Positions 1-4,646 of a stretch of 5,282 nucleotides of DNA are shown one piece after another. Origin of the DNA: an uncultured Oscillibacter sp. (GTDB taxonomy: Bacteria > Bacillota > Clostridia > Oscillospirales > Oscillospiraceae); assembly GCA_910588175.1 (NCBI GenBank), contig CAJUQQ010000098.1:1-5282 (forward strand), written 5' to 3'. Both the position numbers and the translations under genes were made by a program. Position 1 is the stretch's first letter. Each line of letters begins with the position of its first letter. The notes under the pieces were generated by a model, which ran no database searches, was not told the DNA's origin, and worked only from the letters and a program-made list of their open reading frames with translations.

Positions 1-74
1 TGGAAGGAAAAGAGAAAATGGGGGGTGCAAAGAACCAGCCATCTTCATGGCTGAATTCTCCCCGCCCAAAGGGC
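1..74 (-). repeat. Dispersed intergenic repeat, copy A (cut at left edge)
   Basis: Read on the minus strand, this stretch aligns with 1605-1679 on the plus strand. Both start with a GCCC...GGGCGGGG hairpin, pass a second small hairpin, and end in a 43-nt block (1-43 here, 1637-1679 there) that differs at only two positions by my count. The block contains GGCTGGTTC, then TTGCACCCCCCATTTTCTC and a pyrimidine-rich tail. The internal hairpin here is CAGCCAT (36-42) with ATGGCTG (47-53). The repeat begins directly after the asnS terminator and probably continues past the window edge. It is non-coding; its family was not identified. Confidence 0.75.
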
Positions 75-100
75 AAGAAAAACTCCCCCTTTCGGGGGAG
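75..100 (-). terminator. Intrinsic terminator of asnS
   Basis: On the minus strand a perfect 7-bp stem (CTCCCCC with GGGGGAG, at 94-100 and 83-89) closed by a GAAA tetraloop is followed at once by TTTTTCTT (82 down to 75). It lies 24 nt past the asnS stop codon. GC stem, GNRA-type loop and U-tract make this a textbook Rho-independent terminator for the leftward asnS transcript. Confidence 0.9.
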
Positions 101-124
101 CTTCTTCCTATCGCCAAGCGCAGC

Positions 125-1519
125 TTAGAAGTCGGCACTGCCGACCGTGCGGGGATGAGGCAGCACGTCCCGGATGTTGCTCACGCCGGTGAGGTACATC
201 ACCAGCCGCTCGAAGCCCAGGCCGAAGCCCGCGTGGCGGCAGGTGCCGTAGCGCCGTAAATCGCAGTACCACCAGTAGCTCTCCGGGTCCATGTTCAGCT
301 CCCGGATGCGGCTCTCCAGAACCTCCAGCCGCTCCTCCCGCTGGCTTCCGCCGATGATCTCCCCGATGCCGGGAACCAGGCAGTCCGCCGCGGCCACGGT
401 TTTCCCGTCGTCGTTGAGGCGCATGTAAAACGCCTTGATCTCCTTGGGATAGTCCGTGACGAACACGGGGCGCTTGAAGACCTGCTCCGTGAGATAGCGC
501 TCGTGCTCCGTCTGGAGGTCGCAGCCCCAGTAGACCTTGTAATCAAACTTGTCGTTGTTCTTCTCCAGAATCTCCACGGCCTCGGTGTAGCTCACCCGCC
601 CGAAGTCGGAGGAGGCCACATGCTCCAACCGCTGCTTGAGACCCTTGTCCACAAAGGAGTTGAAGAAGTCGATCTCATCGGGGCAGCGCTCGCACACCCG
701 CCGGATGGCGTACTTGATCATGGCCTCTGCCACGTCCATGTCTCCCGCCAGGTCGCAGAAGGCCATCTCCGGCTCGATCATCCAGAACTCGGCGGCGTGG
801 CGCTGGGTGTTGGAGTTCTCCGCCCGGAAGGTGGGGCCGAAGGTGTACACGTCGCCGAAGGCCATGGCGAAGTTCTCCGCGTTCAGCTGGCCGGAGACGG
901 TCAGGTTGGCGGGCTTGCCGAAGAAGTCCTGGGTGAAGTCAATTTGCCCGTCCTCGGTTCTGGGCGGGTTCTCCGGGTCCAGGGTGGTGACCCGAAACAT
1001 CTCCCCCGCGCCCTCGCAGTCGCTCGCGGTAATGAGAGGGGTGTGGACGTACACAAAGCCCCGGCTCTGGAAGAACTCGTGGATGGCGAAGGCGGCGGCG
1101 CTCCGGACCCGGAAGGCGGCGGAGAACAGGTTCGTCCTGGGCCGCAGGTGTTGGATGGTCCGCAGGTACTCCACCGTGTGCCGCTTTTTCTGGAGGGGAT
1201 AGTCAGGGGTGGAGGGGCCCTCCACCTCGATGCGCGCGGCCTTCAGCTCTAGGGGCTGCTTGGCCTCCGGGGTGAGGACCACGGTCCCGGTGACGATCAG
1301 GGCCGCGCCCACGTTCTGGGCGGCGATGTCCTTGTAATTCTCCAGGGTCCCGGCCTCCATGACCACCTGGAGGTTTTTGAGGCAGGAGCCGTCGTTCAGC
1401 TCCACAAAGCCGAAGTTTTTCATGTCCCGGATGGTGCGGGCCCAGCCGCCCACGGTGACGGTCTGGCCGTCCAGAGATTCTTTGCCGGCGAAGATCGCCG
1501 CGATTTTTTTGAGGGTCAT
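125..1519 (-). CDS. asnS: Asparaginyl-tRNA synthetase
   Basis: This cytoplasmic class IIb aminoacyl-tRNA synthetase charges tRNA-Asn with asparagine using ATP. The 464 residues from the chosen ATG match the usual length of the E. coli-type enzyme (466 aa), which it resembles along its whole length. An N-terminal anticodon-binding OB fold (about 18-103, with VGGWARTIRD and FVELNDGS) is followed by the catalytic domain (about 125-464). Visible landmarks are HLRPRTN (124-130), TPLITASDCEGAGEMF (160-175), the motif 2 region TFGPTFRAENSNT (226-238) with FRAE, GEIIGGSQREER (386-397), and motif 3 GFGLGFER (431-438). A GTG at 1528 is also in frame. I prefer the ATG at 1519 because AGGTG (1526-1530) lies 6 nt upstream as its Shine-Dalgarno sequence, and that motif would overlap the GTG codon. 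The gene has its own promoter and terminator, so it is probably monocistronic. Confidence 0.97.
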   Translation of the reverse strand: MTLKKIAAIFAGKESLDGQTVTVGGWARTIRDMKNFGFVELNDGSCLKNLQVVMEAGTLENYKDIAAQNVGAALIVTGTVVLTPEAKQPLELKAARIEVEGPSTPDYPLQKKRHTVEYLRTIQHLRPRTNLFSAAFRVRSAAAFAIHEFFQSRGFVYVHTPLITASDCEGAGEMFRVTTLDPENPPRTEDGQIDFTQDFFGKPANLTVSGQLNAENFAMAFGDVYTFGPTFRAENSNTQRHAAEFWMIEPEMAFCDLAGDMDVAEAMIKYAIRRVCERCPDEIDFFNSFVDKGLKQRLEHVASSDFGRVSYTEAVEILEKNNDKFDYKVYWGCDLQTEHERYLTEQVFKRPVFVTDYPKEIKAFYMRLNDDGKTVAAADCLVPGIGEIIGGSQREERLEVLESRIRELNMDPESYWWYCDLRRYGTCRHAGFGLGFERLVMYLTGVSNIRDVLPHPRTVGSADF

Positions 1520-1525
1520 TGTGTT

Positions 1526-1530
1526 CACCT
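1526..1530 (-). promoter_or_regulatory. Ribosome binding site deciding the asnS start
   Basis: AGGTG on the minus strand lies 6 nt before the ATG at 1519. The alternative GTG start at 1526-1528 lies inside this motif and has no purine-rich site at a good distance upstream, so ATG is favoured. Confidence 0.6.
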
Positions 1531-1558
1531 GATTTCTGTTATTTCATATGGATGGTAT

Positions 1559-1586
1559 ATTATATCATAAATTTTTGCTTTTGCAA
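1559..1586 (-). promoter_or_regulatory. Sigma-A type promoter of asnS with extended -10
   Basis: On the minus strand, TTGCAA (1581-1586) serves as -35. A 16-nt A/T-rich spacer follows, then a consensus TATAAT (1559-1564) preceded by TG plus one base, which makes an extended -10 element. Transcription would start near 1552, leaving a leader of only about 30 nt before the ATG. This AT-rich island stands out sharply from the GC-rich surroundings. Confidence 0.85.
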
Positions 1587-1604
1587 GAGGGGGGGATTGT
1601 ACTC

Positions 1605-1679
1605 GCCCTTGCGGGCGGGGCGGATTGGATACCAGCGATGGCTGGTTCATTGCACCCCCCATTTTCTCTTTTTCTTCCA
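1605..1679 (+). repeat. Dispersed intergenic repeat, copy B (inverted relative to copy A)
   Basis: This copy matches 1-74 in reverse complement. Its hairpins are CGCCC (1604-1608) with GGGCG (1613-1617), and ACCAGC (1631-1636) with GCTGGT (1641-1646) around a GATG loop. The tail TTTTCTCTTTTTCTTC (1662-1677) pairs perfectly with 1680-1695. It starts 18 nt upstream of the asnS -35 hexamer and runs away from the gene, mirroring copy A on the far side. Confidence 0.75.
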
Positions 1680-1728
1680 GAAGAAAAAGAGAAAACGGGC
1701 CGTGCACGGTCCAAAAGAGAAAAAGAAG
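1662..1728. repeat. Three-arm homopurine/homopyrimidine inverted and mirror repeat
   Basis: Arm 1 (1662-1677, TTTTCTCTTTTTCTTC) is followed after CA by arm 2 (1680-1695), its perfect 16-nt reverse complement. After a 17-nt spacer holding the self-complementary CCGTGCACGG (1700-1709), arm 3 (1713-1728, AAAAGAGAAAAAGAAG) is the exact mirror image, not the complement, of arm 2. Arms 1 and 2 can form a hairpin. Arm 3 runs antiparallel to purine arm 2, the geometry of a purine-motif triplex. No gene lies here. Confidence 0.7.
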
Positions 1729-1755
1729 TATGACCCCTCGGGGGGACGAGAGACC

Positions 1756-1797
1756 GGGGACGCGCAAGGTGTGCCTCTGTCTTTTACGCATGTCTCC
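1756..1797. repeat. Imperfect stem-loop
   Basis: GGGGAC (1756-1761) pairs with GTCTCC (1792-1797) with one G-T pair, and GCG (1762-1764) pairs with CGC (1787-1789) across a two-base bulge. The stretch from here to about 1930 shows no credible coding sequence. Confidence 0.35.
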
Positions 1798-1873
1798 AGT
1801 CCGCGGCGTGGTGCGGGCGGGGGGTGTTCTTCGCCGAATGGACAAGCTCCTCTTTTCGCTGCCGCTCATCTGG

Positions 1874-1919
1874 TGATAAGGGGCGGGTGTTTGCCGTTTC
1901 CAGGACCCCCCTTTTATCA
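1874..1919. repeat. Bulged stem-loop
   Basis: TGATAAGGGG (1874-1883) pairs with CCCC then TTATCA (ending at 1919), with two extra T residues bulged on the right arm. It lies in the gene-free gap between rlmH and asnS. Neither strand has a U-tract beside it, so it does not look like a terminator. Confidence 0.4.
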
Positions 1920-1935
1920 ATAGATCACCCTGTAG

Positions 1936-2011
1936 GGGCCGCCGCACCGCATTTGCCGTTGGCGGCTTTGCCGCTTACGGCGGCGTACCCCTTGCGGGTA
2001 CCCGGCGGCCC
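1936..2011. repeat. Multi-branched inverted-repeat structure
   Basis: An outer 9-bp stem, GGGCCGCCG (1936-1944) with CGGCGGCCC (2003-2011), encloses two further hairpins. The first, 1955-1981, has GCCG/CGGC ends and a GCGGC (1962-1966) / GCCGC (1970-1974) tip around TTT. The second is GTACCC (1985-1990) with GGGTAC (1996-2001). Together they can form a three-way junction in DNA cruciform or RNA form. I do not recognise an RNA family. It may be a REP/BIME-like dispersed element. Confidence 0.55.
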
Positions 2012-2056
2012 GTTCCCCCGGGCCCGTCCTTTTGCCAGCAGGACACCCTATGGGGC

Positions 2057-2092
2057 CCCCGCCGGAACGTAAGCAAAGCGGTTCCGGTGGGG
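2057..2092. repeat. Long hairpin, 12-bp stem
   Basis: CCCCGCCGGAAC (2057-2068) pairs with GTTCCGGTGGGG (2081-2092), with one G-T wobble, around the 12-nt loop GTAAGCAAAGCG. It sits 45 nt from the multi-branched structure and probably belongs to the same repeat cluster. No flanking U-tract is seen. Confidence 0.6.
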
Positions 2093-2120
2093 AGAGGAGG
2101 AAGGAACGGAGCTGAGCGCA

Positions 2121-2142
2121 GTCCTCGCCGCCAGGCGGGGAC
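2121..2142. repeat. Hairpin, 9-bp stem with GCCA loop
   Basis: GTCCTCGCC (2121-2129) pairs with GGCGGGGAC (2134-2142) with one wobble pair and a 4-nt loop. It is another member of the hairpin cluster downstream of rlmH. Confidence 0.55.
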
Positions 2143-2174
2143 GGAGTGGGCGGAGTTTCTTCTGACGATGTGGG

Positions 2175-2193
2175 CCTGACCCCCCTGGTCAGG
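2175..2193 (-). terminator. Possible non-canonical terminator of the rlmH operon
   Basis: A perfect 7-bp stem, CCTGACC (2175-2181) with GGTCAGG (2187-2193), lies 53 nt past the rlmH stop codon. It is the first strong hairpin the leftward operon transcript would meet. It lacks a U-tract in the minus direction (CCCACATC follows), so an intrinsic terminator is doubtful. It may instead be a 3'-end stabilising hairpin or part of the repeat cluster. Confidence 0.3.
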
Positions 2194-2246
2194 TCATTTC
2201 CCCAGGAATTGCCCTTCTCCCGGCCGACCATTCCCCCAGGGCGGGC

Positions 2247-2741
2247 TCACTTATGATACCGCGTCCCGGCGTTGATCTGGCAGGCCCGGTAGATCTGCTC
2301 CAGCAGCATCACCCGGGCCAGGTGGTGGGGGAAGGTCATGGGAGACATGGAGAGCCGGTCCCACGCCTCCGCCTTGATGGACTCGTGGAGGCCGAAGGAC
2401 CCGCCGATGAGGAACACCAGCCGCTTTTCCAGCCCGCTTTCCGCCCCCACGTCCCAGGCGGCCATGGTCCGGGCCAGCTCCTCGCTGGAGCGGAGCCGTC
2501 CCTCCACGCACAGGGCGACCAGACGGGAGGAGGGCGGAATCTTCCGGCGGATGGCCTCCGCCTCTTTCCGGAGGGCCCCGTCAATCTGGGCGGGAGAGGG
2601 GTCCTCCGGCAGGCGCTCCTCCGGCAGCTCCAGAATCTCCAGCTTGCAGAAGCGGCTGAGGCGCTTGGCGTATTCCGCCGCCGCCTCGGCGTAGAATTTC
2701 TCCTTCAGCTTCCCCACGCACAAGAGGGTTATCCGCCGCAT
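2247..2741 (-). CDS. rlmH: 23S rRNA (pseudouridine-1915 N3) methyltransferase RlmH
   Basis: RlmH is a small SPOUT-family enzyme that uses S-adenosylmethionine to methylate pseudouridine 1915 in helix 69 of 23S rRNA on assembled 70S ribosomes. The product is 164 residues; the B. subtilis protein is about 159. Recognisable features are the N-terminal GKLKEKF (10-16), ALCVEG (76-81), the SAM-site loop FLIGGSFGL (110-118), MTFPHHLARVMLLEQIYRA (135-153), and the conserved C-terminal YHK that closes the active site. The trefoil-knot region is therefore complete. The ATG has GGAGG six nt upstream, and the start region overlaps the last 13 nt of the upstream walJ-like gene. The two are almost certainly co-transcribed and translationally linked. 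The same pairing is seen at the walRK locus of Bacillus and relatives. Confidence 0.97.
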   Translation of the reverse strand: MRRITLLCVGKLKEKFYAEAAAEYAKRLSRFCKLEILELPEERLPEDPSPAQIDGALRKEAEAIRRKIPPSSRLVALCVEGRLRSSEELARTMAAWDVGAESGLEKRLVFLIGGSFGLHESIKAEAWDRLSMSPMTFPHHLARVMLLEQIYRACQINAGTRYHK

Positions 2742-3523
2742 ACCGCCCCTCCTTCCAGCACATAGGCCCCGCCGATCCCGTCCCGGGGAGCGGCGGAGAG
2801 ACGGGGACGGAGCCCCGCCGCGTTCAGGGCCGTCTCCACCGTCCGGAGGGCCATAGCGGGGGTGTTGTTCTCCCGGCTCAGGTGAGCCAGGACGATCTCC
2901 CGGGCTCCCGCCCGCGCCAGGGTGACGGCGAAGGCGGCGGCGTCCTCGTTGGGGAGGTGCCCCTCCGGGCCCAGAATACGCTTTTTCAAAAAGTAGGGAT
3001 AGGGACCGCTCCGCAGGGTTTCCACGTCGTGGTTGGCCTCCAGCACCGCCAGGGCCACACCGGGGAGGACGGCCGCCGCCTCCGGCGTCACCACGCCGCT
3101 GTCCGTCAGCAGGCCGAAGCCCCCGTCGGGGGTGTCGAACCGGTAGCCCCGGGAGCCAGGGGCATCGTGGGAGGTGGGGAAGGCGGTGACGGCGCAGTCC
3201 TTCACAAAAAAGCTCCCCTCCGTCTCCCGCAGCCGGTCCTCCAGAAGCACCATCCGCCGCAGCAGGTCCCGTCCCGCCTGGACGGAGGCGCAGACGGGAC
3301 AGTCCGTGCGCTTCAAAAGAGTCTGGAGGCCGGAGATGTGATCGCTGTGGGTGTGGGTGATAAAAATGCCGTCCAGGTCCCCAAGGTCCAGGCCCAAGGC
3401 CTGGAGCCCCTGGCGGACGCGGCGGCAGGAGATGCCCGCGTCCACCAGAATATGTCCGCCCTCCCAGGAGAGCACCAGCGCGTTCCCGGAAGAGCCGCTG
3501 GCCAGGGTATGTACCGTCGTCAA
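2729..3523 (-). CDS. walJ: WalJ/YycJ-type metallo-beta-lactamase-fold hydrolase
   Basis: This is a cytoplasmic metal-dependent hydrolase of the YycJ/WalJ (VicX) branch of the metallo-beta-lactamase superfamily, 264 aa with no signal peptide. The branch opener LASGSSGNA (7-15) and LVDAG (26-30) precede the metal-binding HTHSDH (His57, His59, Asp61, His62). Further ligands are His119 (TSHD), Asp141 (LTDSG) and His214 (LAHLSRENN), with the family motif EANHD at 162-166. All expected metal ligands are present. Relatives are linked to the WalRK cell-wall/division regulon and, in Bacillus, to a DNA-repair or mutator phenotype; the exact substrate is unsettled. The start is TTG, supported by AAAGGAGGTT (3531-3540). 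It overlaps the stop codon of the gene before it in a TTGA arrangement, and its own end overlaps rlmH. The walRK genes are not adjacent here. Confidence 0.9.
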   Translation of the reverse strand: MTTVHTLASGSSGNALVLSWEGGHILVDAGISCRRVRQGLQALGLDLGDLDGIFITHTHSDHISGLQTLLKRTDCPVCASVQAGRDLLRRMVLLEDRLRETEGSFFVKDCAVTAFPTSHDAPGSRGYRFDTPDGGFGLLTDSGVVTPEAAAVLPGVALAVLEANHDVETLRSGPYPYFLKKRILGPEGHLPNEDAAAFAVTLARAGAREIVLAHLSRENNTPAMALRTVETALNAAGLRPRLSAAPRDGIGGAYVLEGGAVCGG

Positions 3524-3795
3524 CGCGGGGAACCTCCTTTTCCTTTCAGCGCGTCGCTGAATTCCTTCAAATCCGCCTTCGTCTCCGGGGGAAGGGCGTT
3601 GAAGTCCACGTCCCGGACCGCCCCCTCCAGGGCGTAGAGGTGGACCAGGCAGACGCCGGGGTACCGGGTTTTCAGGCGGAAAAAGGCCTCCTTGGCCCCG
3701 GCCTCCGCCAGCTCCTCCGGGGAGCGGATGCCCGCCGCCGCCAGCTTCCGGGCCATCTCCGTCCCGATGTTTTTCATAGATGTCAAATCCCTCAT
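3520..3795 (-). CDS. Stand-alone TfoX/Sxy C-terminal domain protein
   Basis: This 91-residue protein consists almost entirely of a TfoX/Sxy C-terminal domain. LTSMKNIGTEMARKLAAAGI (4-23) is a helix-hairpin-helix-like segment. It is followed by SPEELAEAGAKEAF (25-38) and the hallmark LYALEGAVRDVDFNALP (53-69), which resembles LLWALEGAI in E. coli Sxy. A short charged tail (about 80-91) follows. The N-terminal TfoX domain of full-length competence regulators is absent, as in many single-domain homologues in Firmicutes, whose role is unknown. The ATG has GGGAGG six to eight nt upstream. Its TGA overlaps the TTG start of walJ, which makes it the first gene of a tight three-gene operon. A DNA-related role is suggested only by the fold. 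No convincing promoter was found upstream; the nearest landmark is the inverted-repeat element. Confidence 0.85.
   Translation of the reverse strand: MRDLTSMKNIGTEMARKLAAAGIRSPEELAEAGAKEAFFRLKTRYPGVCLVHLYALEGAVRDVDFNALPPETKADLKEFSDALKGKGGSPR
3531..3540 (-). promoter_or_regulatory. Strong ribosome binding site for a TTG start
   Basis: AAAGGAGGTT on the minus strand is a near-perfect match to the anti-Shine-Dalgarno sequence. The GGAGG core (3533-3537) lies 9 nt before the TTG at 3521-3523. It sits inside the last codons of the upstream gene and justifies the rare start codon. Confidence 0.85.
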
Positions 3796-3834
3796 GCCGT
3801 TCCTCCCGTGCTTAAAACCTGTCTTCCGAACCGG

Positions 3835-3846
3835 GGAATGCCGGAT
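3835..3846 (+). repeat. Short direct repeat of the palindromic element interior
   Basis: GGAATGCCGGAT occurs here and again at 3888-3899 inside the 168-bp element. Nearby TTAAAACCTG (3812-3821) also resembles the TTAAAACTGG junction of the element (3877-3886). This leader region of the operon may hold a decayed copy of the element. Confidence 0.4.
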
Positions 3847-3864
3847 GAATGAGACTTTTTCCCG

Positions 3865-4032
3865 CTAGAGTCTGTTTTAAAACTGGCGGAATGCCGGATT
3901 GGGGCAGATTTCTCTGCCAGGCAAGGCGATTGGACGCGGGAATCCTGACGGATTTCAAGTCCAATCAACGCAGTCCTGGCGGAAAAAGATACCCCAAGAC
4001 GGCGTTTTGGCGGTTTTTAAAACAGACTCTAG
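3865..4032. mobile_element. MITE-like palindromic element with 18-bp terminal inverted repeats
   Basis: The ends CTAGAGTCTGTTTTAAAA (3865-3882) and TTTTAAAACAGACTCTAG (4015-4032) are perfect 18-bp inverted repeats bounding 168 bp with no credible gene. The interior is a nested palindrome. GCCG..TTGGGG (3893-3904) faces CCCCAA..CGGC (about 3992-4003), and GGCAGA (3903-3908) pairs with TCTGCC (3913-3918). GATTGGAC (3928-3935) pairs with GTCCAATC (3959-3966), enclosing AATCC/GGATT (3941-3945, 3950-3954). Both ends are CTAG, compatible with the TA target duplication of IS630/Tc1-mariner transposases. The class assignment is inference; non-autonomous status is suggested by the lack of a transposase. 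It separates the GNAT gene from the TfoX-C operon. Confidence 0.65.
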
Positions 4033-4039
4033 GCAAGGA

Positions 4040-4078
4040 GCTTCTCCCCGCCCATCCTGGCGGATAGCCGGGGGAAGC
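4040..4078 (-). terminator. Possible terminator hairpin downstream of the GNAT gene
   Basis: GCTTCTCCC (4040-4048) pairs with GGGGGAAGC (4070-4078) with one wobble, enclosing a small CGCC/GGCG stem (4049-4052, 4059-4062). It lies 60 nt past the GNAT stop. The minus-strand sequence after it is TCCTTGCC, a poor U-tract, so intrinsic termination is uncertain. Confidence 0.35.
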
Positions 4079-4137
4079 GGCGGGGCATGGCGGGAAAAAA
4101 CGATCAGGCGGCGCTTCACCGTTGGGAATACAGGGTC

Positions 4138-4578
4138 TTATAATCTCATATACAAAAGCGGGTAGGGCCCGCCCTGTTCATCCGTCTCCGTCCGCCGGTA
4201 AACCTGGAAGCCCATGCGCTCATAAAAGCCCCTGGCCTGGAGGTTCTGCTCGTTCACGGTCACCTCCCGGAGGTCATAGCGCTCCACTCCGTATTGGAGC
4301 AGCGCCCTTCCCAAACCCTTCCCCCGCGCCTCCGGCAGAAGGAACAGCATCTCCAGCCGCCGCCCGCCGGCGCCTAAAAAGCCGGCGGGGTCTCCCCCTT
4401 CGTCCTCCGCGACCACCAGATGGGGAACCTCCCCCATGGCCTGGGGAACATAGGCCTTGATGGCCTCCACCTCGCCGCCGGACAAAAAAGAGTGGGTGGC
4501 CCTTACGGAGCGCTCCCAGATTTCCAGCAGGCGGTCCAGCTTCTCCTGCGTTCTGGATTCCAGTTCTATGATCCGCAT
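4138..4578 (-). CDS. GNAT-family N-acetyltransferase, YjaB-like
   Basis: This soluble acetyl-CoA-dependent acetyltransferase of 146 residues resembles E. coli YjaB along its length. Matching stretches are the N-terminal IWERSVRATHSFL (19-31), the beta-strand region LEMLFLLPEARGKGLGRALL (75-94) containing the acetyl-CoA pyrophosphate loop RGKGLG, VTVNEQN (106-112), GFYERMGF (117-124), and the end EQGGPYPLLYMRL. The acceptor substrate cannot be read from sequence; small-molecule or protein amines are both possible. I chose the ATG at 4576-4578 because GGAGGAGGG (4582-4590) precedes it. Upstream in-frame codons reach a TTG at 4644, but those 22 residues fall within the murA terminator hairpin and lack family similarity. 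It is separated from murA by a terminator, so expression probably depends on readthrough or an unseen promoter. Confidence 0.9.
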   Translation of the reverse strand: MRIIELESRTQEKLDRLLEIWERSVRATHSFLSGGEVEAIKAYVPQAMGEVPHLVVAEDEGGDPAGFLGAGGRRLEMLFLLPEARGKGLGRALLQYGVERYDLREVTVNEQNLQARGFYERMGFQVYRRTETDEQGGPYPLLYMRL

Positions 4579-4592
4579 AAGCCCTCCTCCGC

Positions 4593-4633
4593 AAAAACCG
4601 GGAGACGGAAGGCCTTCCCCCTCCATCTCCCGG
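4593..4633 (-). terminator. Intrinsic terminator of murA
   Basis: On the minus strand an 8-bp stem, CCGGGAGA (4626-4633) with TCTCCCGG (4598-4605), is followed directly by TTTTTG (4597 down to 4592). The loop contains the palindrome GGAAGGCCTTCC (4607-4618), which can extend the structure. It lies 13 nt past the murA stop, and its U-tract ends only 2 nt before the GNAT Shine-Dalgarno sequence. Confidence 0.82.
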
Positions 4634-4646
4634 CAAATTTCCAATG

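Noticed and set aside
503..1252. Long plus-strand frame opposite asnS, and similar frames opposite walJ and rlmH
   Set aside because: They are antisense shadows of clearly identified genes in GC-rich DNA, with low-complexity translations.
1520..1528. GTG start codon for asnS at 1528
   Set aside because: The GTG lies within the likely AGGTG ribosome binding site for the ATG at 1519 and lacks a good site of its own.
1519..1947. Open frames on both strands across the purine repeat (134 and 140 codons)
   Set aside because: Their translations contain Lys- or Phe-rich runs from the repeat arms and no family resemblance. One starts on the opposite strand inside the asnS start region.
1917..2231. 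Minus-strand open frame of 104 codons in the rlmH-asnS gap
   Set aside because: It is rich in Pro, Gly, Arg and Ser with no recognisable domain, and it spans the stem-loop cluster. The frame is open because of high G+C, not because of coding selection.
1529..2246. T-box, riboswitch or tRNA in the large gap
   Set aside because: No tRNA cloverleaf with CCA-type acceptor, no T-box core motif and no known riboswitch core could be seen by eye. A covariance-model search would be decisive.
3796..4137. CRISPR-like array
   Set aside because: The repeats are terminal and nested inverted repeats of one element, not regularly spaced direct repeats with unique spacers.
4115..4144. Plus-strand promoter with TATAAT at 4139-4144
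   Set aside because: The -35 candidate TTCACC is weak, the hexamer overlaps the GNAT stop codon, and no plus-strand gene follows.
4579..4644. N-terminal extension of the GNAT gene from a TTG at 4644
   Set aside because: The extra 22 codons lie over the murA terminator hairpin and have no counterpart in YjaB. The ATG at 4578 has a strong ribosome binding site.
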